Counted from the first letter of the stretch, positions 1 through 8,631 are shown. The stretch: 64,000 nucleotides of DNA from JAYFQE01 sp034927345 (GCA_034927345.1 JAYFQE010000021.1:1-64000); one strand, 5' to 3'. The notes: generated from the sequence alone by a model not told the origin. Program-made: numbers and translations.

Positions 1-125
1 TGACTGAGTTCATTTTTCGTTGTTCCGGCTTGTGTCAATTGACCCAGGCCTTTTCAGCATGCATTATTGTCAAGGTTCACTGCATCTAGCGCCTACGCTA
101 CTTTTTCCTCATTTGTCTCTTGACT

Positions 126-1520
126 TCATATAGTCAGTCTTGATTTTATAATTTCCGGCAGACTTGCGGCTGCCACAGATTGTCCGATACGGCGGAATTG
201 TTCGTCCGGCAAAGCGGGGATCAGGCGGACGGCAGGAAATTCGGCGGCTAAAATCCGCCGGGCTTCATCCAGGATGATCTCCCCGCCCCGGCCGCTCATC
301 ACGCGTCCCAAAAGCAGAACATGATCAATTTCATAAAGGCTGTTGTAATAAGCCAGCGAATAACCCAGATAACAGCCGATACTGGCGTAAATATCGATAG
401 CCCGCTGATCGTTCCGGCTCATCAGATCCTGAACGATTTTCAATTTCTCAGCCGGCGACGGAGCCTGCGAGAGATCAATGCCGACCTTCGCTGCCAGCTT
501 GATGACGCCGTCCTGCGAAAAATACTTGACGCCACAGCCGATATCGCCCGACCATTCGTCGGCCATAGCCGCCGGGCTGGCGTCGATAGGCACAAAAGCC
601 AGTTCATTCAGCCAGCCGGTTATGTTGCCGTCCCGGTCGACATAGCCGCCGGCTTCGCTGGTGCCCATGGCAATGCCGAGGACATTGCCGGAATCCAGGC
701 TCATCGCGCCGGCAAGCGCCGAAACATCGCCGTCATTACAAATCTCGATCGGGATGTCGCCGAAAGTTTTTGCCGCGCGGAGGTAGATATTCTTGACCTG
801 CTGATCGAACAGCTCGTCCGGCACTTTTAAAAACAAGGAGGCGATCATGGTCCGGTTGTCGATATAAATACCGGCGGATGACACGCCGATAGCATCGACC
901 CGCGGCATATGAGCGGCTGCCGCCTTGAAGGAATCGACAATGCCGTTAAAATGATAAGCCGGATCCGCATTTTCTTTAGGATGCCAGATGACTTCCTCAC
1001 TGAATACAGATACACCGTCGATAACAGCTGAGACTTTACGGTCGCTGCCGCCGGCATCGAAACCGATTCGGCAGCCGTCCAGATGCCGTCCGACCGGCCT
1101 GGATTTGCCGCTCGCCGCCGGCTTTTGGGTGAGATCCAGATACCGGACTTCAAAAGGATGCTCGTAAACCCGAGCCATAAAATGAAAATCAAAAGCTCTC
1201 GATCCCGTTGCCGAATAGGCGCCGGCAATGTATTCATATATCGGGAGGTCTCCGCATACATAAACCCGGAAGCCACCCTTTTGCCACAACAGGGTCTTGA
1301 CCAGCCGGTCAACGTAATAACGGTCGGCGTCAGCCTTTTCGGGCGTTCCGTGAATCCAGGTATCCAGAACGGAGATTTGTTGATTACTGCTTTCTACGGC
1401 GACGGCGATCGGTTTCTTTGCCGTCTTTAAAAAAGCTTGATTGAACAAAAACAAGGGCATAAAATCTTGGTCGAGGATTGGTCTGCTTGCAGGGTTGAAT
1501 TCGATACCGCAGCGGTTCAT
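126..1520 (-). CDS. ROK-family sugar kinase-like protein
   Basis: This 464-residue protein resembles ROK (repressor/ORF/kinase) proteins, whose enzymes phosphorylate hexoses with ATP in the cytoplasm. About 150 N-terminal residues have no clear counterpart in a standard 300-residue ROK kinase. The actin-like fold begins near IGFDAGG, which resembles the ROK phosphate-binding loop. A catalytic-type D lies in ICNDGDVSALAG, and GIAMGTSEAGG follows. The usual ROK zinc motif (CxCGxxGC) is not visible; there is only DIGCGVKY. There is no N-terminal winged helix, so a kinase or kinase-like role is more likely than a repressor. I chose the ATG at 1520 because GGAGG lies six bases upstream; an in-frame ATG at 1568 has no such site. 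Substrate unknown. It is transcribed towards the window edge from a promoter at 1589-1617. Confidence 0.75.
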   Translation of the reverse strand: MNRCGIEFNPASRPILDQDFMPLFLFNQAFLKTAKKPIAVAVESSNQQISVLDTWIHGTPEKADADRYYVDRLVKTLLWQKGGFRVYVCGDLPIYEYIAGAYSATGSRAFDFHFMARVYEHPFEVRYLDLTQKPAASGKSRPVGRHLDGCRIGFDAGGSDRKVSAVIDGVSVFSEEVIWHPKENADPAYHFNGIVDSFKAAAAHMPRVDAIGVSSAGIYIDNRTMIASLFLKVPDELFDQQVKNIYLRAAKTFGDIPIEICNDGDVSALAGAMSLDSGNVLGIAMGTSEAGGYVDRDGNITGWLNELAFVPIDASPAAMADEWSGDIGCGVKYFSQDGVIKLAAKVGIDLSQAPSPAEKLKIVQDLMSRNDQRAIDIYASIGCYLGYSLAYYNSLYEIDHVLLLGRVMSGRGGEIILDEARRILAAEFPAVRLIPALPDEQFRRIGQSVAAASLPEIIKSRLTI

Positions 1521-1588
1521 GTGAAGCCCTCCAATAGTGAATTCTCTCTGGTTCAAGATAATGCTCAATCAGGTTCATATCCTATTCC

Positions 1589-1617
1589 AGTATAATGATT
1601 GAACCCGGCTTTGTCTA
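1589..1617 (-). promoter_or_regulatory. Sigma-A-type promoter of the ROK gene
   Basis: On the minus strand TAGACA (1612-1617) and TATACT (1589-1594) are separated by exactly 17 bases. Each differs from the vegetative consensus at one position. The start codon at 1520 is about 60 bases downstream. The -35 box touches the edge of the repeat block that starts at 1622. Confidence 0.6.
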
Positions 1618-1621
1618 TTGA

Positions 1622-1700
1622 GGTGTCCGGCATACCTTTCTGATACTCAACTTCGCGGCCTATCGGCCTTAATTCGTATCAGAAAGGTATACCGAACACC
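1622..1700. repeat. Type 2 hairpin repeat
   Basis: A long inverted repeat. The inner stem is CCTTTCTGATAC paired with GTATCAGAAAGG. It is extended outward by GGTGTCCGGCATACC against GGTATACCGAACACC with G-T wobbles. The tip carries the conserved GCGGCC-TATC-GGCCTTAA core shared by the other type 2 copies. Confidence 0.85.
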
Positions 1701-1726
1701 GAAAAACTAAAGTTTTAGGTTATCGT

Positions 1727-1801
1727 TTGTCTTAAAGCTAATCCGAGGAGCTCCACAGGCCCGAAGGGCCGCGGACACGACGAAGATTAGTTTTAAGACA
1801 A
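1727..1801. repeat. Type 1 hairpin repeat
   Basis: A 17-base stem, TTGTCTTAAAGCTAATC against GATTAGTTTTAAGACAA (one G-T wobble), encloses the conserved core GAGGAGCTCCACAGG...CCGCGGACACGACGAA. The inner mini-hairpin is GGCCC-GAA-GGGCC, one base pair longer than in the copy at 1931-2003. Confidence 0.85.
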
Positions 1802-1930
1802 CCTTGCGGCCTGACGGCCTTAATAGATTGTCCGATGACCTTTCTGATACTCAACTTCGCGGCCTATCGGCCTTAAACTCGCAACAGAAAGGCTGCCGGA
1901 CACCGAAAAACTAAAGTTTTAGGTTATCGT

Positions 1931-2003
1931 TTGTCTTAAAGCTAATCCGAGGAGCTCCACAGGCCGAAGGCCGCGGACACGACGAAGATTAGTTTTAAGA
2001 CAA
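1931..2003. repeat. Type 1 hairpin repeat
   Basis: Same stem and core as the copy at 1727-1801, but with an inner GGCC-GAA-GGCC mini-hairpin. A C on one side and a G on the other are missing together, so pairing is kept. Confidence 0.85.
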
Positions 2004-2029
2004 CCCTGCGGCCTGACGGCCTTAATAGA

Positions 2030-2104
2030 TTGTCCGATGATCTCTCTGATACTCAACTTCGCGGCCTATCGGCCTTAATTCGTATCAGAGAGGTCATCGG
2101 ACAA
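2030..2104. repeat. Type 2 hairpin repeat
   Basis: A stem of about 23 base pairs begins TTGTCCGATGATCTCTC and closes with GAGAGGTCATCGGACAA. The conserved tip is GCGGCC-TATC-GGCCTTAA. Compared with the copy at 1622-1700, a T-A pair in the inner stem is replaced by a C-G pair and the outer stem sequence differs, but pairing is kept. Confidence 0.85.
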
Positions 2105-2166
2105 TAAAAACTTAACTTCTAGGTTATCGATAAAATCCAATTTAAACTCGCAACAGAAAGGCTGCC

Positions 2167-2412
2167 GGACACCGAATAACGGGAGTTTCTGGTCATTGAC
2201 AAAACTCAATTTAAAAACAACAAACTGAAAAAACCACTCTCAACTACCCTCTACAGTATCACCTGATTGATGAACCAATCTGAGGAGCTCCACAGGCCGA
2301 AGGCCGCGGACACCGAATAGCGGGAGTTTCTGGTCATTGATAAAACTCAATTTAAAAAACAACAAACTGAAAAAAACCACTCTCAACTACCCTCTACAGT
2401 ATCACCTGATTC
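2167..2412. repeat. Direct repeat of a ~103-base linear module
   Basis: Two near-identical copies (2167-2269 and 2308-2412) begin GGACACCGAATA and end CTCTACAGTATCACCTGAT. They differ by a few substitutions and by the length of A-runs. The reverse complement of the end (GATACTGTAGAGGG) recurs at 8252-8280 and, diverged, at 14583-14610. A half type 1 hairpin (2265-2317) spans the junction between the two copies. Confidence 0.8.
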
Positions 2413-2462
2413 ACCGTCCAGATCCGCGGACATGACGAGGCTTGATCCGCTTCGAAAAATGC

Positions 2463-3704
2463 TTATTTTATGCTCTGCTTTCTCTTGATGTAATTTTTTA
2501 TATATAAAATGGTTGCGAACAATGGGAATGCTATGGCTGATAGTAAACCAATTTTCATAGCCATTTGTTCAGTTGTCATGTTAAAAACTGTAGATAAATG
2601 ATATATGTGTTCATTGGTCATGGCATTATCGGCAACAGTACCGACTAATTGAGGACCAATCGCCCCACCAAGGTCGCCGCCTGCCGCCATAAGTGCAAAA
2701 ATGGCTAATCCTGCTGAAGGAAATTTATCTGATGCCACAATTATGCTTCCGGGCCATAACATTGCCGTACACAAACCTGTCATTGCACAGGAAAAAAGCC
2801 CGATCAAAGGAACTCTTGAAATCGTAGCAACAATATAGCAGACGGTTGCTCCCATTGCGCTGATGGCTAATATTTTATAGATGTTCTTTCCGTATTTCGA
2901 GTAAAGCGTTCTTCCGAGTCCAAGCATGACCGCAAACATAGCGACGCCGAAAATATCACCCCAAACTTTTGGGATATTTAATGCTTGTTCAATGTAGCTT
3001 GAACTCCATTGAGACATGGTGCATTCACTTGCTCCACCAAGGAAAATGCAAAAGAAGCAACTGATAAAATCTTTTTGCTTAATCAGCGAAACAACATTTG
3101 AAGATTTCTCGGGCGTTTTTAATTGTGGAACGGTAGATTTCAAAAACAAACAACAAGATAAAAGCGGTACAATCATCCAAAAGAGAGCAAGCCATTGCCA
3201 ATTTTCTTTTCCTAATGCCAATAGAAGGAGTGTGCTGATAATAACGACGACCACGACGCCCCAAGCATAAATTGAGTGTAGTTTACTCATTTCTCTTTCT
3301 GGATTATCCGATGGCAATTCGGCAATTACGGGACTGATCAACACTTCTGCAAGTCCTCCGGATGCCGAAAATATTACTGTTCCGATAACAAGACCGATAT
3401 AAACTTCATTGGGAAATATAAAAGGGAATGCTGCATAAATAAACAAGCCTAACGCAGTTAATACAGGAGTGATTTTTACCATCTTGGATATGTTAAATTT
3501 GTGCGAATAAAAGGACAATATTAAATCAACCGCAAGTTGAGTACAAAAATTTATGAGAACGAGTGCGCCAAGCAAGGAAAACGAAATGTTATAAAGGCTG
3601 CGAAAAGTAAGAAAAAGTAAGGGTGACAAAGTTGCTACCACCGACATAGAAACATTTACCATATAGCAAGCATATTTTATTTGCCCATAGCTTTTTTTAG
3701 TCAT
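2463..3704 (-). CDS. MFS transporter, probable sugar type
   Basis: A 413-residue integral membrane protein with about 12 hydrophobic segments, the usual size and layout for the major facilitator superfamily. The central loop (EKSSNVVSLIKQKDF) separates two six-helix halves. Acidic and polar residues lie in the helices (for example SECTMSQWSSSYIE), as expected for a solute carrier rather than a drug pump, but the substrate cannot be read from sequence. The start at 3704 has GGGAG about nine bases upstream. The gene diverges from the AraC regulator at 4036, which may control it. Its DNA is AT-richer than the glycosidase genes further on, and its 3' end lies next to repeat block A. Confidence 0.85.
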   Translation of the reverse strand: MTKKSYGQIKYACYMVNVSMSVVATLSPLLFLTFRSLYNISFSLLGALVLINFCTQLAVDLILSFYSHKFNISKMVKITPVLTALGLFIYAAFPFIFPNEVYIGLVIGTVIFSASGGLAEVLISPVIAELPSDNPEREMSKLHSIYAWGVVVVVIISTLLLLALGKENWQWLALFWMIVPLLSCCLFLKSTVPQLKTPEKSSNVVSLIKQKDFISCFFCIFLGGASECTMSQWSSSYIEQALNIPKVWGDIFGVAMFAVMLGLGRTLYSKYGKNIYKILAISAMGATVCYIVATISRVPLIGLFSCAMTGLCTAMLWPGSIIVASDKFPSAGLAIFALMAAGGDLGGAIGPQLVGTVADNAMTNEHIYHLSTVFNMTTEQMAMKIGLLSAIAFPLFATILYIKNYIKRKQSIK

Positions 3705-4035
3705 GCCAAGTAACTCCCATTTTCTATCTTTTTAACCAGAACATTTAACAAAACCACAAAATCCCAACTTTAGATTTGTTCTCACGAACCGATATTTTTA
3801 CGATTATATCATATCGGATATTTGCTCTCAAATCGCGAAAATCCATTATTTACCGGGCTTTTCACGCATTTGCCCATTTACCCTTGACATTCATGCCAAG
3901 TCTTAATACGTGATGCTTGTAATTTATGTGTCTATATCACAATAAAACTAATTTCCCTTTGCCGTACCGCCTGGACGCTGTCTTATGAATAGACTAAAAT
4001 CAAATAAGAGGAAGTTTCCTGTAAAGGAGCGTTTC
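3705..4035. promoter_or_regulatory. Divergent intergenic region between MFS and AraC genes
   Basis: This 331-base AT-rich region must hold both divergent promoters. A perfect TTGACA is present at 3884-3889 on the plus strand, but the -10 at 17 bases (TACGTG) is poor, so assignment is uncertain. No clear operator palindrome was seen. Confidence 0.35.
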
Positions 4036-4899
4036 ATGCAGAAATATACATTGTCGGACGATATGGCTATTCATGACCTCTACACCTTTCTCTATCAGGA
4101 AAAAGGCTGTGATTTTTTGTTTCCCGGGGAGCGGCATGATTTTTGGGAATTGATTTATGTCGATCAGGGATATCTTTACTTGCTGATCGATGAAGCGGGT
4201 TATAAGGTCAATCAGGGTGAGATGTATTTTTTTAATAGAAATCAGAACCATATTGTCTGGTCCGATCATAAAACCGCTCCGTGTTTTCTGACTATTTCCT
4301 TCGATATGGAATTTGCCGATTGCGCTTTTTTTGAGCACAGAAAGTTTCTGATAGACCATGAACTGAAGAATATCATTGCGAAATTAATGAATGAAAGATT
4401 GGCTGCTTTTGAAGGCGCCTTGACATCGGAAATCGGCATAAAAAGAACACCTTGTTTGGCGGGAAGCGAACAACTGCTCAAGATTTATCTGATTGAGCTG
4501 TTGCTTAAGTTATACCGGCGAGGCCATGAAAAGAGTGTTAATTTAGCTCCTTCCCCGATCATACAGCAAAAATCGGAAAATATGATCTATAACCGCAGTA
4601 TGTCTTTTATCACCGAGCATTTGCATGAAAAGCTGCTTCTGGAACAAATAAGCCGAAGCGTTCATGTCAGCCCGTCCTATTTAAACCGAATATACCGCAA
4701 TACCTCGGGAATGTCGGTCATGGAGCATGTTGCTCATCTCAAACTTGAGAAAACAAAAGAATTAATTCGGGAATCAAAAATGACCTTAACGGAAATTGCC
4801 GACGCATTGGGTTTCTCATCCATCCATTATTTTTCCAGATTGTTTAAAAGGCATTATGGCATTTCACCATCAGCATATTCTAAATCAATCCGTTTATAA
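4036..4899 (+). CDS. AraC-family transcriptional regulator
   Basis: A 287-residue AraC/XylS regulator. The N-terminal half looks like a cupin sensing domain (HDFWELIYVDQGYLYLLIDE, then GEMYFFNRNQNHIVW), which in this family binds a sugar or other effector. The C-terminal 100 residues carry two helix-turn-helix motifs: LLEQISRSVHVSPSYLNRIY and LTEIADALGFSSIHYFSRLF, ending in the typical YGISPSAYS. I chose the ATG at 4036 because AAAGGAG lies just upstream; an upstream in-frame ATG at 3985 has no ribosome binding site. It diverges from the MFS gene and precedes the URO-D gene at 4996, so it probably controls one or both. Confidence 0.9.
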   Translation: MQKYTLSDDMAIHDLYTFLYQEKGCDFLFPGERHDFWELIYVDQGYLYLLIDEAGYKVNQGEMYFFNRNQNHIVWSDHKTAPCFLTISFDMEFADCAFFEHRKFLIDHELKNIIAKLMNERLAAFEGALTSEIGIKRTPCLAGSEQLLKIYLIELLLKLYRRGHEKSVNLAPSPIIQQKSENMIYNRSMSFITEHLHEKLLLEQISRSVHVSPSYLNRIYRNTSGMSVMEHVAHLKLEKTKELIRESKMTLTEIADALGFSSIHYFSRLFKRHYGISPSAYSKSIRL

Positions 4900-4995
4900 C
4901 GTGTTCGTTCAGAATTGTGCAAAATTCAGGTTGTTTTGGGAAAATACAAGCGACTTTTGCCGTGTTAATCTGTCTTAGAAAGGCAGTGATGATTC

Positions 4996-6063
4996 ATGAA
5001 TAAACGTGAGAATTTATTGGCGGCGCTCAGACGCCAGAATCCCGAACGTGTACCTTTTTCATTTTCTCTTTGTCCGGCTCTTGAAGAGACGTTTATCAAA
5101 GAAACCGGATGCGTCGGCGGCGATTATATGGATTATTTTGATATGCCTTTCCGGTATGTCAATATTCTGAGATCCGAGCATCCTGCGGATTATGCAAAAT
5201 ATTATGTTAATTTGCCTTCCAACGCGGTGATAGACGAGTGGGGTGTGGCGGAGGTTCCGGGCGGCGCTTATAGTCATTTCAGTAAGATGCTGCACCCGAT
5301 GGAGCGTTTTACCGAGGTTCGGCAAGTTGAGGAATTTCCTTTGCCGGATATTTTGGCGGATTATCGTTGGACCGGCTTTGCCGAAAATATCCGGACCGTG
5401 AAAGAAAATGGTCTTGCGGCGGTGTTTGGCACCATACAGATTTTTGAACCGGCCTGGTATCTGCGGGGCATGGACAATCTGCTGGTCGATATGATGACCG
5501 ATGAGGATATGGCTCGGGCTTGCTTCGACAGATTGGTCCGCGTCAAGGTGGAAATGTGCCGCAGAATCGCGGCTGCGGGCGTCGACGTCATAATTTACGG
5601 CGATGATGTCGGCACGCAAAAAGCGATGATGATGAATCCGGCATTATGGAGAAAATGGATCAAACCCGTTACTCAAGCCGTGATTCAGGCGGCGAAAGAC
5701 GTGAACCCCGACGTTTTATGCTATTACCATTCCGACGGCGTCATCAACGATATTATCCCGGATCTAATTGAAATCGGCGTGGATATCCTGAATCCGGTGC
5801 AGCCTGAATGCATGGATCCGGCCGAGGTAAAAAGGCTTTACGGCGATAAGCTTTCATTTTGGGGCACAATCGGAACTCAGACGACGATGCCCTTCGGCAG
5901 CCCCCGGGATGTGGAGGAAACGGTAGCCGAGAGAATTAAAACCGTAGGCTGCGGCGGCGGACTCGTGATTGCGCCGACGCACTTGCTGGAACCCGAAGTG
6001 CCTTGGGAAAATATTATGGCCCTCGTGCGCGCCGTAGAAAAATATGGGAAATATGGTAGATAA
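4996..6063 (+). CDS. Uroporphyrinogen decarboxylase superfamily protein
   Basis: A 355-residue TIM-barrel protein of the URO-D/MtaA superfamily, with the typical N-terminal ALRRQNPERVPFSF and central VIIYGDDVGTQKAMMMNP. Family members are heme-pathway decarboxylases or corrinoid methyltransferases. Neither role is supported here. The methyltransferase zinc motif H-x-C is replaced by H-S-D at about residue 242 (YYHSDG). The C-terminal cysteine position reads APTHLLEPE. No corrinoid protein or heme gene is nearby. Such proteins often occur in sugar-utilisation clusters of Firmicutes, with unknown reactions. It follows the AraC gene by 96 bases and precedes the unrecognised gene at 6210. The site before the ATG is weak (AAAGGCAG). 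Confidence 0.8.
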   Translation: MNKRENLLAALRRQNPERVPFSFSLCPALEETFIKETGCVGGDYMDYFDMPFRYVNILRSEHPADYAKYYVNLPSNAVIDEWGVAEVPGGAYSHFSKMLHPMERFTEVRQVEEFPLPDILADYRWTGFAENIRTVKENGLAAVFGTIQIFEPAWYLRGMDNLLVDMMTDEDMARACFDRLVRVKVEMCRRIAAAGVDVIIYGDDVGTQKAMMMNPALWRKWIKPVTQAVIQAAKDVNPDVLCYYHSDGVINDIIPDLIEIGVDILNPVQPECMDPAEVKRLYGDKLSFWGTIGTQTTMPFGSPRDVEETVAERIKTVGCGGGLVIAPTHLLEPEVPWENIMALVRAVEKYGKYGR

Positions 6064-6209
6064 ATCCCGGACGGTATGCCGATCATGTTCTGCCCGGCAG
6101 TGTCCTTGCCTGCGATCGTTTTGGATGCGTTGTATAGATTTATTTCTATGAGTGAGTATATCCTTGTATTTGTGACTTTTATTTACCGATGTTATTGAAA
6201 GGCGAATAT

Positions 6210-8099
6210 ATGTATAAAGTATCTATTCCGGTCATAATAAGCAACGAAAATTTTACAGAATACTTTCCTGATACGCTGGAGGAATTAAAAAGGGCAAAAG
6301 CCGACCGGGTATTTCTTTGCGCAAGCAGGTGTATAGCCTCAGAAGAGACCAAAAAGAACGAGTTAAAGCTGTTAAAGGAATACATACCAAAGTTTACAGC
6401 CGAGGGGATAGAGGCAGGCATCTGGATCGATTCACTTGGCCATGGCAGCGACTTGCTCTTTGATTCCGCAGAAGAAAGTGCCTGCGAATATACCAGGATG
6501 CGTGGTTTGAAAGGTTTTGTGCCGGACGATAGCTTCTGCCCGCTGGATCAGAACTTCGAGCGGTTGTTCTGCGACTGGATCCGGGAATTGGCGGCGACCG
6601 GCACAAAAATGATCATGCTGGACGACGATTACCGTATGGCTTTTCGCGGCGGCGACGTTTTCTGCTGCTGTGACCTGCATATGAAAGCGTTTGAAAAGCG
6701 TCTTAACGATAAAGTCACAAGAGAAGGCCTTTATGACAAAATATTCGGGAGCGCCGCCAATAAATATCGGTACGAATGGCTGCATCTGCAAAGGGATACT
6801 CTGGTTGATTTTGCTCAAAGTCTGAGACGAGCAGTAAACGAGTCTGATAAAACCGTAAGGCTCGGGCATTGCGCCTGCTTATCAACCTGGGATCTGGACG
6901 GGGTGGATTCGATTACGTTGGCAAAGGCTTTCGCGGGAGATACAAAGCCTTTCCTGAGACTGATAGGAGCATCCTATTGGGCTGCATCGCGAGCCTTCAA
7001 CATCATCCGCATCGGTAGTGTCATCAATTACGAGCGGCTGCAGCAGCATTGGTGCGGCGACGAAGATATAGAAATTTTCTCGGAGTGCGATTCTTACCCG
7101 CGCCCAAGATATTATACGCCGGCTGCGTATGTGGAAGGCCTGGATATGGCGATGCGAGCAGCGGGCGGCATGGACGGCGCGCTGAAATATATGATCGACT
7201 ATACCTCGGCTCCATGCTATGAAAAAGGCTATATCGACCGGCATGTTAAAAACCGGCCGCTATATAAAGCTATAGAGGCGCATTTCGGGGATAAAACACC
7301 TGACGGACTCAGAATATTCGAACCGATGAACACGCTGGCTGGTTCGAACTGTCCCGGTGAACTGTACGACCGATGTATTCCCGCTTCGTTAAGATTTGCG
7401 TCTGATCTGAGCATGCCGGTCACATACGGCCAAACCAATATGCCTGCGATAATTTTCGGCGACGGTGCTGCGTACGCAGATGAAGCTGTCATAAGAAACG
7501 GCGCGGTCATCGATATAACCGCAGCCATAATTCTTGCCGACAGAGGCATCGATACAGGCATATCCGTTTTGAGGCAAGCCATAAGCCCTTCCTTGGAGAT
7601 TTACGATCGCGAAAACGAACGGGTTTATTTGAACAGTGTGCAGGCCTATGATGTTGTTGTTAAATCCGGTGCGAAGGTTCTGTCCCAGCTTTATGACGGA
7701 AAGAATCATACCGGCGCGTTTCTTTATGAGAACTGCAATGGGCAGAAATATCTCGTTTATCCGTTTGCGATGCAGAAGAATTATTCGGCGCACGGTCTTG
7801 TCAGAAACTATTGCCGCCAGCGTCAGCTTATAGATTGCATCAAATGGCTGTGCGGAAAAAATACTCTGGCGATCTGCCCCGGCAATCCGGATCTGTATAT
7901 GCTCGTAAAATCGGCTGACGGCAGGCTTGCAGTAGGCCTTTGGAATTTTTTTGAGGACTCGGTTCTTGACCCGGTCGTGCACCTTTCAGAGCCTTATAGC
8001 CATGTGCAGGGAATCAACTGTACGTGCCGCGTTGATGGAGACAAGGTTTACCTTTCTGACATCCCATCGTTTTCATTCGTCGGATTTGAGTTATATTGA
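6210..8099 (+). CDS. Unrecognised 629-residue protein, possibly a TIM-barrel glycosidase
   Basis: I do not recognise this family with confidence. The first 350 residues alternate short hydrophobic strands with helices ending in acidic or aromatic motifs (GIWIDSLGHG, GFVPDDSFCP, KMIMLDDDYRM, RLGHCACLSTWD, IEIFSECDSYPRPRYY). This suits a TIM barrel of the glycoside hydrolase type. The middle (about 380-480) could be a Rossmann or glutaminase-like subdomain, as in GH42-type enzymes, and the end is beta-rich. There is no signal peptide, so it acts in the cytoplasm. The ATG at 6210 follows GAAAGG; the earlier ATG at 6189 does not. It runs in the same direction as the URO-D gene. Its stop is followed at once by repeat block B. 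Confidence 0.7.
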   Translation: MYKVSIPVIISNENFTEYFPDTLEELKRAKADRVFLCASRCIASEETKKNELKLLKEYIPKFTAEGIEAGIWIDSLGHGSDLLFDSAEESACEYTRMRGLKGFVPDDSFCPLDQNFERLFCDWIRELAATGTKMIMLDDDYRMAFRGGDVFCCCDLHMKAFEKRLNDKVTREGLYDKIFGSAANKYRYEWLHLQRDTLVDFAQSLRRAVNESDKTVRLGHCACLSTWDLDGVDSITLAKAFAGDTKPFLRLIGASYWAASRAFNIIRIGSVINYERLQQHWCGDEDIEIFSECDSYPRPRYYTPAAYVEGLDMAMRAAGGMDGALKYMIDYTSAPCYEKGYIDRHVKNRPLYKAIEAHFGDKTPDGLRIFEPMNTLAGSNCPGELYDRCIPASLRFASDLSMPVTYGQTNMPAIIFGDGAAYADEAVIRNGAVIDITAAIILADRGIDTGISVLRQAISPSLEIYDRENERVYLNSVQAYDVVVKSGAKVLSQLYDGKNHTGAFLYENCNGQKYLVYPFAMQKNYSAHGLVRNYCRQRQLIDCIKWLCGKNTLAICPGNPDLYMLVKSADGRLAVGLWNFFEDSVLDPVVHLSEPYSHVQGINCTCRVDGDKVYLSDIPSFSFVGFELY

Positions 8100-8181
8100 T
8101 GATGAACCATTCTTCGTCGTGTCCGCGGGTCTGGGCAACAGATCAACCTCGTCATGTCCGCGGCCTTCGGCCTGTGGCCCT

Positions 8182-8252
8182 GGTTGATGAACCAATCTTC
8201 GTCGTGTCCGCGGCCTTCGGCCTGTGGAGCTCCTCAGATTGGTTCATCAACC
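8182..8252. repeat. Type 1 hairpin repeat (perfect 16-bp stem)
   Basis: GGTTGATGAACCAATC pairs perfectly with GATTGGTTCATCAACC. The enclosed core matches the copies at 1727 and 1931 in reverse orientation, including CCGCGGCC-TTC-GGCC and GGAGCTCCTC. The stem sequence is entirely different from those copies, while the core is nearly identical. Confidence 0.85.
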
Positions 8253-8392
8253 AGATGATACTGTAGAGGGTAGTTGGGAGAATATCTTTTGATTTGTTGT
8301 TTTGCGACTTGAATTTCAGCGAAAACCTAAAAGTTATGTTTTTAGTGTCAGTAAATCTTTCTGATGCAAATAATGTGTTTTAAGCCACAGGA

Positions 8393-8465
8393 TTGTCTGA
8401 AAATTGATGGTCGTCATGTCCACAGTTTTAAGCCTGTGGAGTTCCTCAGATTAGCTTTCAGACAA
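8393..8465. repeat. Type 1 hairpin repeat, degenerate core
   Basis: TTGTCTGAAA pairs with TTTCAGACAA. The core has drifted (GTCATGTCCACAG...CCTGTGGAGTTCCTCAG), but the inner stem still pairs because CCGC-GTGG has become CCACAG-CTGTGG. Confidence 0.7.
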
Positions 8466-8631
8466 GCGAAAAGTATCCGGAATGGACGTCGGGCACCATT
8501 GGGGCAGTTTTATTGATAACTGCATGATCCGGCGAGATACTTACAGTTGAAAAGATATTATAAAAACATGTGACAAATATGCATTAACAAATCGCTTTAA
8601 TATGCGGTAATTTCTGATGATTATATCATTA

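Larger units (their letters stand above)
1622..2412. repeat. Intergenic repeat block A (modular palindromic repeats)
   Basis: This 790-base block lies between the promoter of the ROK gene and the 3' end of the MFS gene that stops at 2463. It contains no convincing gene. It is built from three kinds of module. Type 1 hairpins are at 1727-1801 and 1931-2003, with a half copy at 2265-2317. Type 2 hairpins are at 1622-1700 and 2030-2104, with a less regular one at about 1832-1902. A linear module of about 103 bases occurs twice, at 2167-2269 and 2308-2412. Related modules recur at 8100-8465 and 14583-14801. Confidence 0.85.
8100..8465. repeat. Intergenic repeat block B
   Basis: This block fills most of the 532-base gap between two convergent genes (stops at 8099 and 8632). 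It starts at the stop codon of the upstream gene. It holds fragments of type 1 cores (8112-8130 and 8150-8178), one perfect type 1 hairpin (8182-8252), the linear module in reverse orientation (8252-8280) and a degenerate type 1 hairpin (8393-8465). From 8466 to 8631 I see AT-rich sequence with no recognisable feature. Confidence 0.8.

Noticed and set aside
1..125. Possible gene end at the left edge
   Set aside because: No supported reading frame or terminator was seen; it appears to be intergenic sequence downstream of the ROK gene.
845..1312. Minus-strand frame overlapping the ROK gene, and the many similar long frames opposite GC-rich genes
   Set aside because: They overlap well-supported genes, lack ribosome binding sites and have no family resemblance; they arise from codon bias.
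1622..2104. Folded palindromes as integron attC sites
   Set aside because: One arm contains ACTCAAC, which matches the RYYYAAC core, but no matching GTTRRRY partner is found in the right place, no integrase is present and there are no cassette genes between the copies.
4996..6063. Corrinoid methyltransferase (MtaA type) or true heme-pathway decarboxylase
   Set aside because: The zinc-binding cysteines are absent, no corrinoid protein or heme gene is nearby, and the decarboxylase N-terminal signature is missing.
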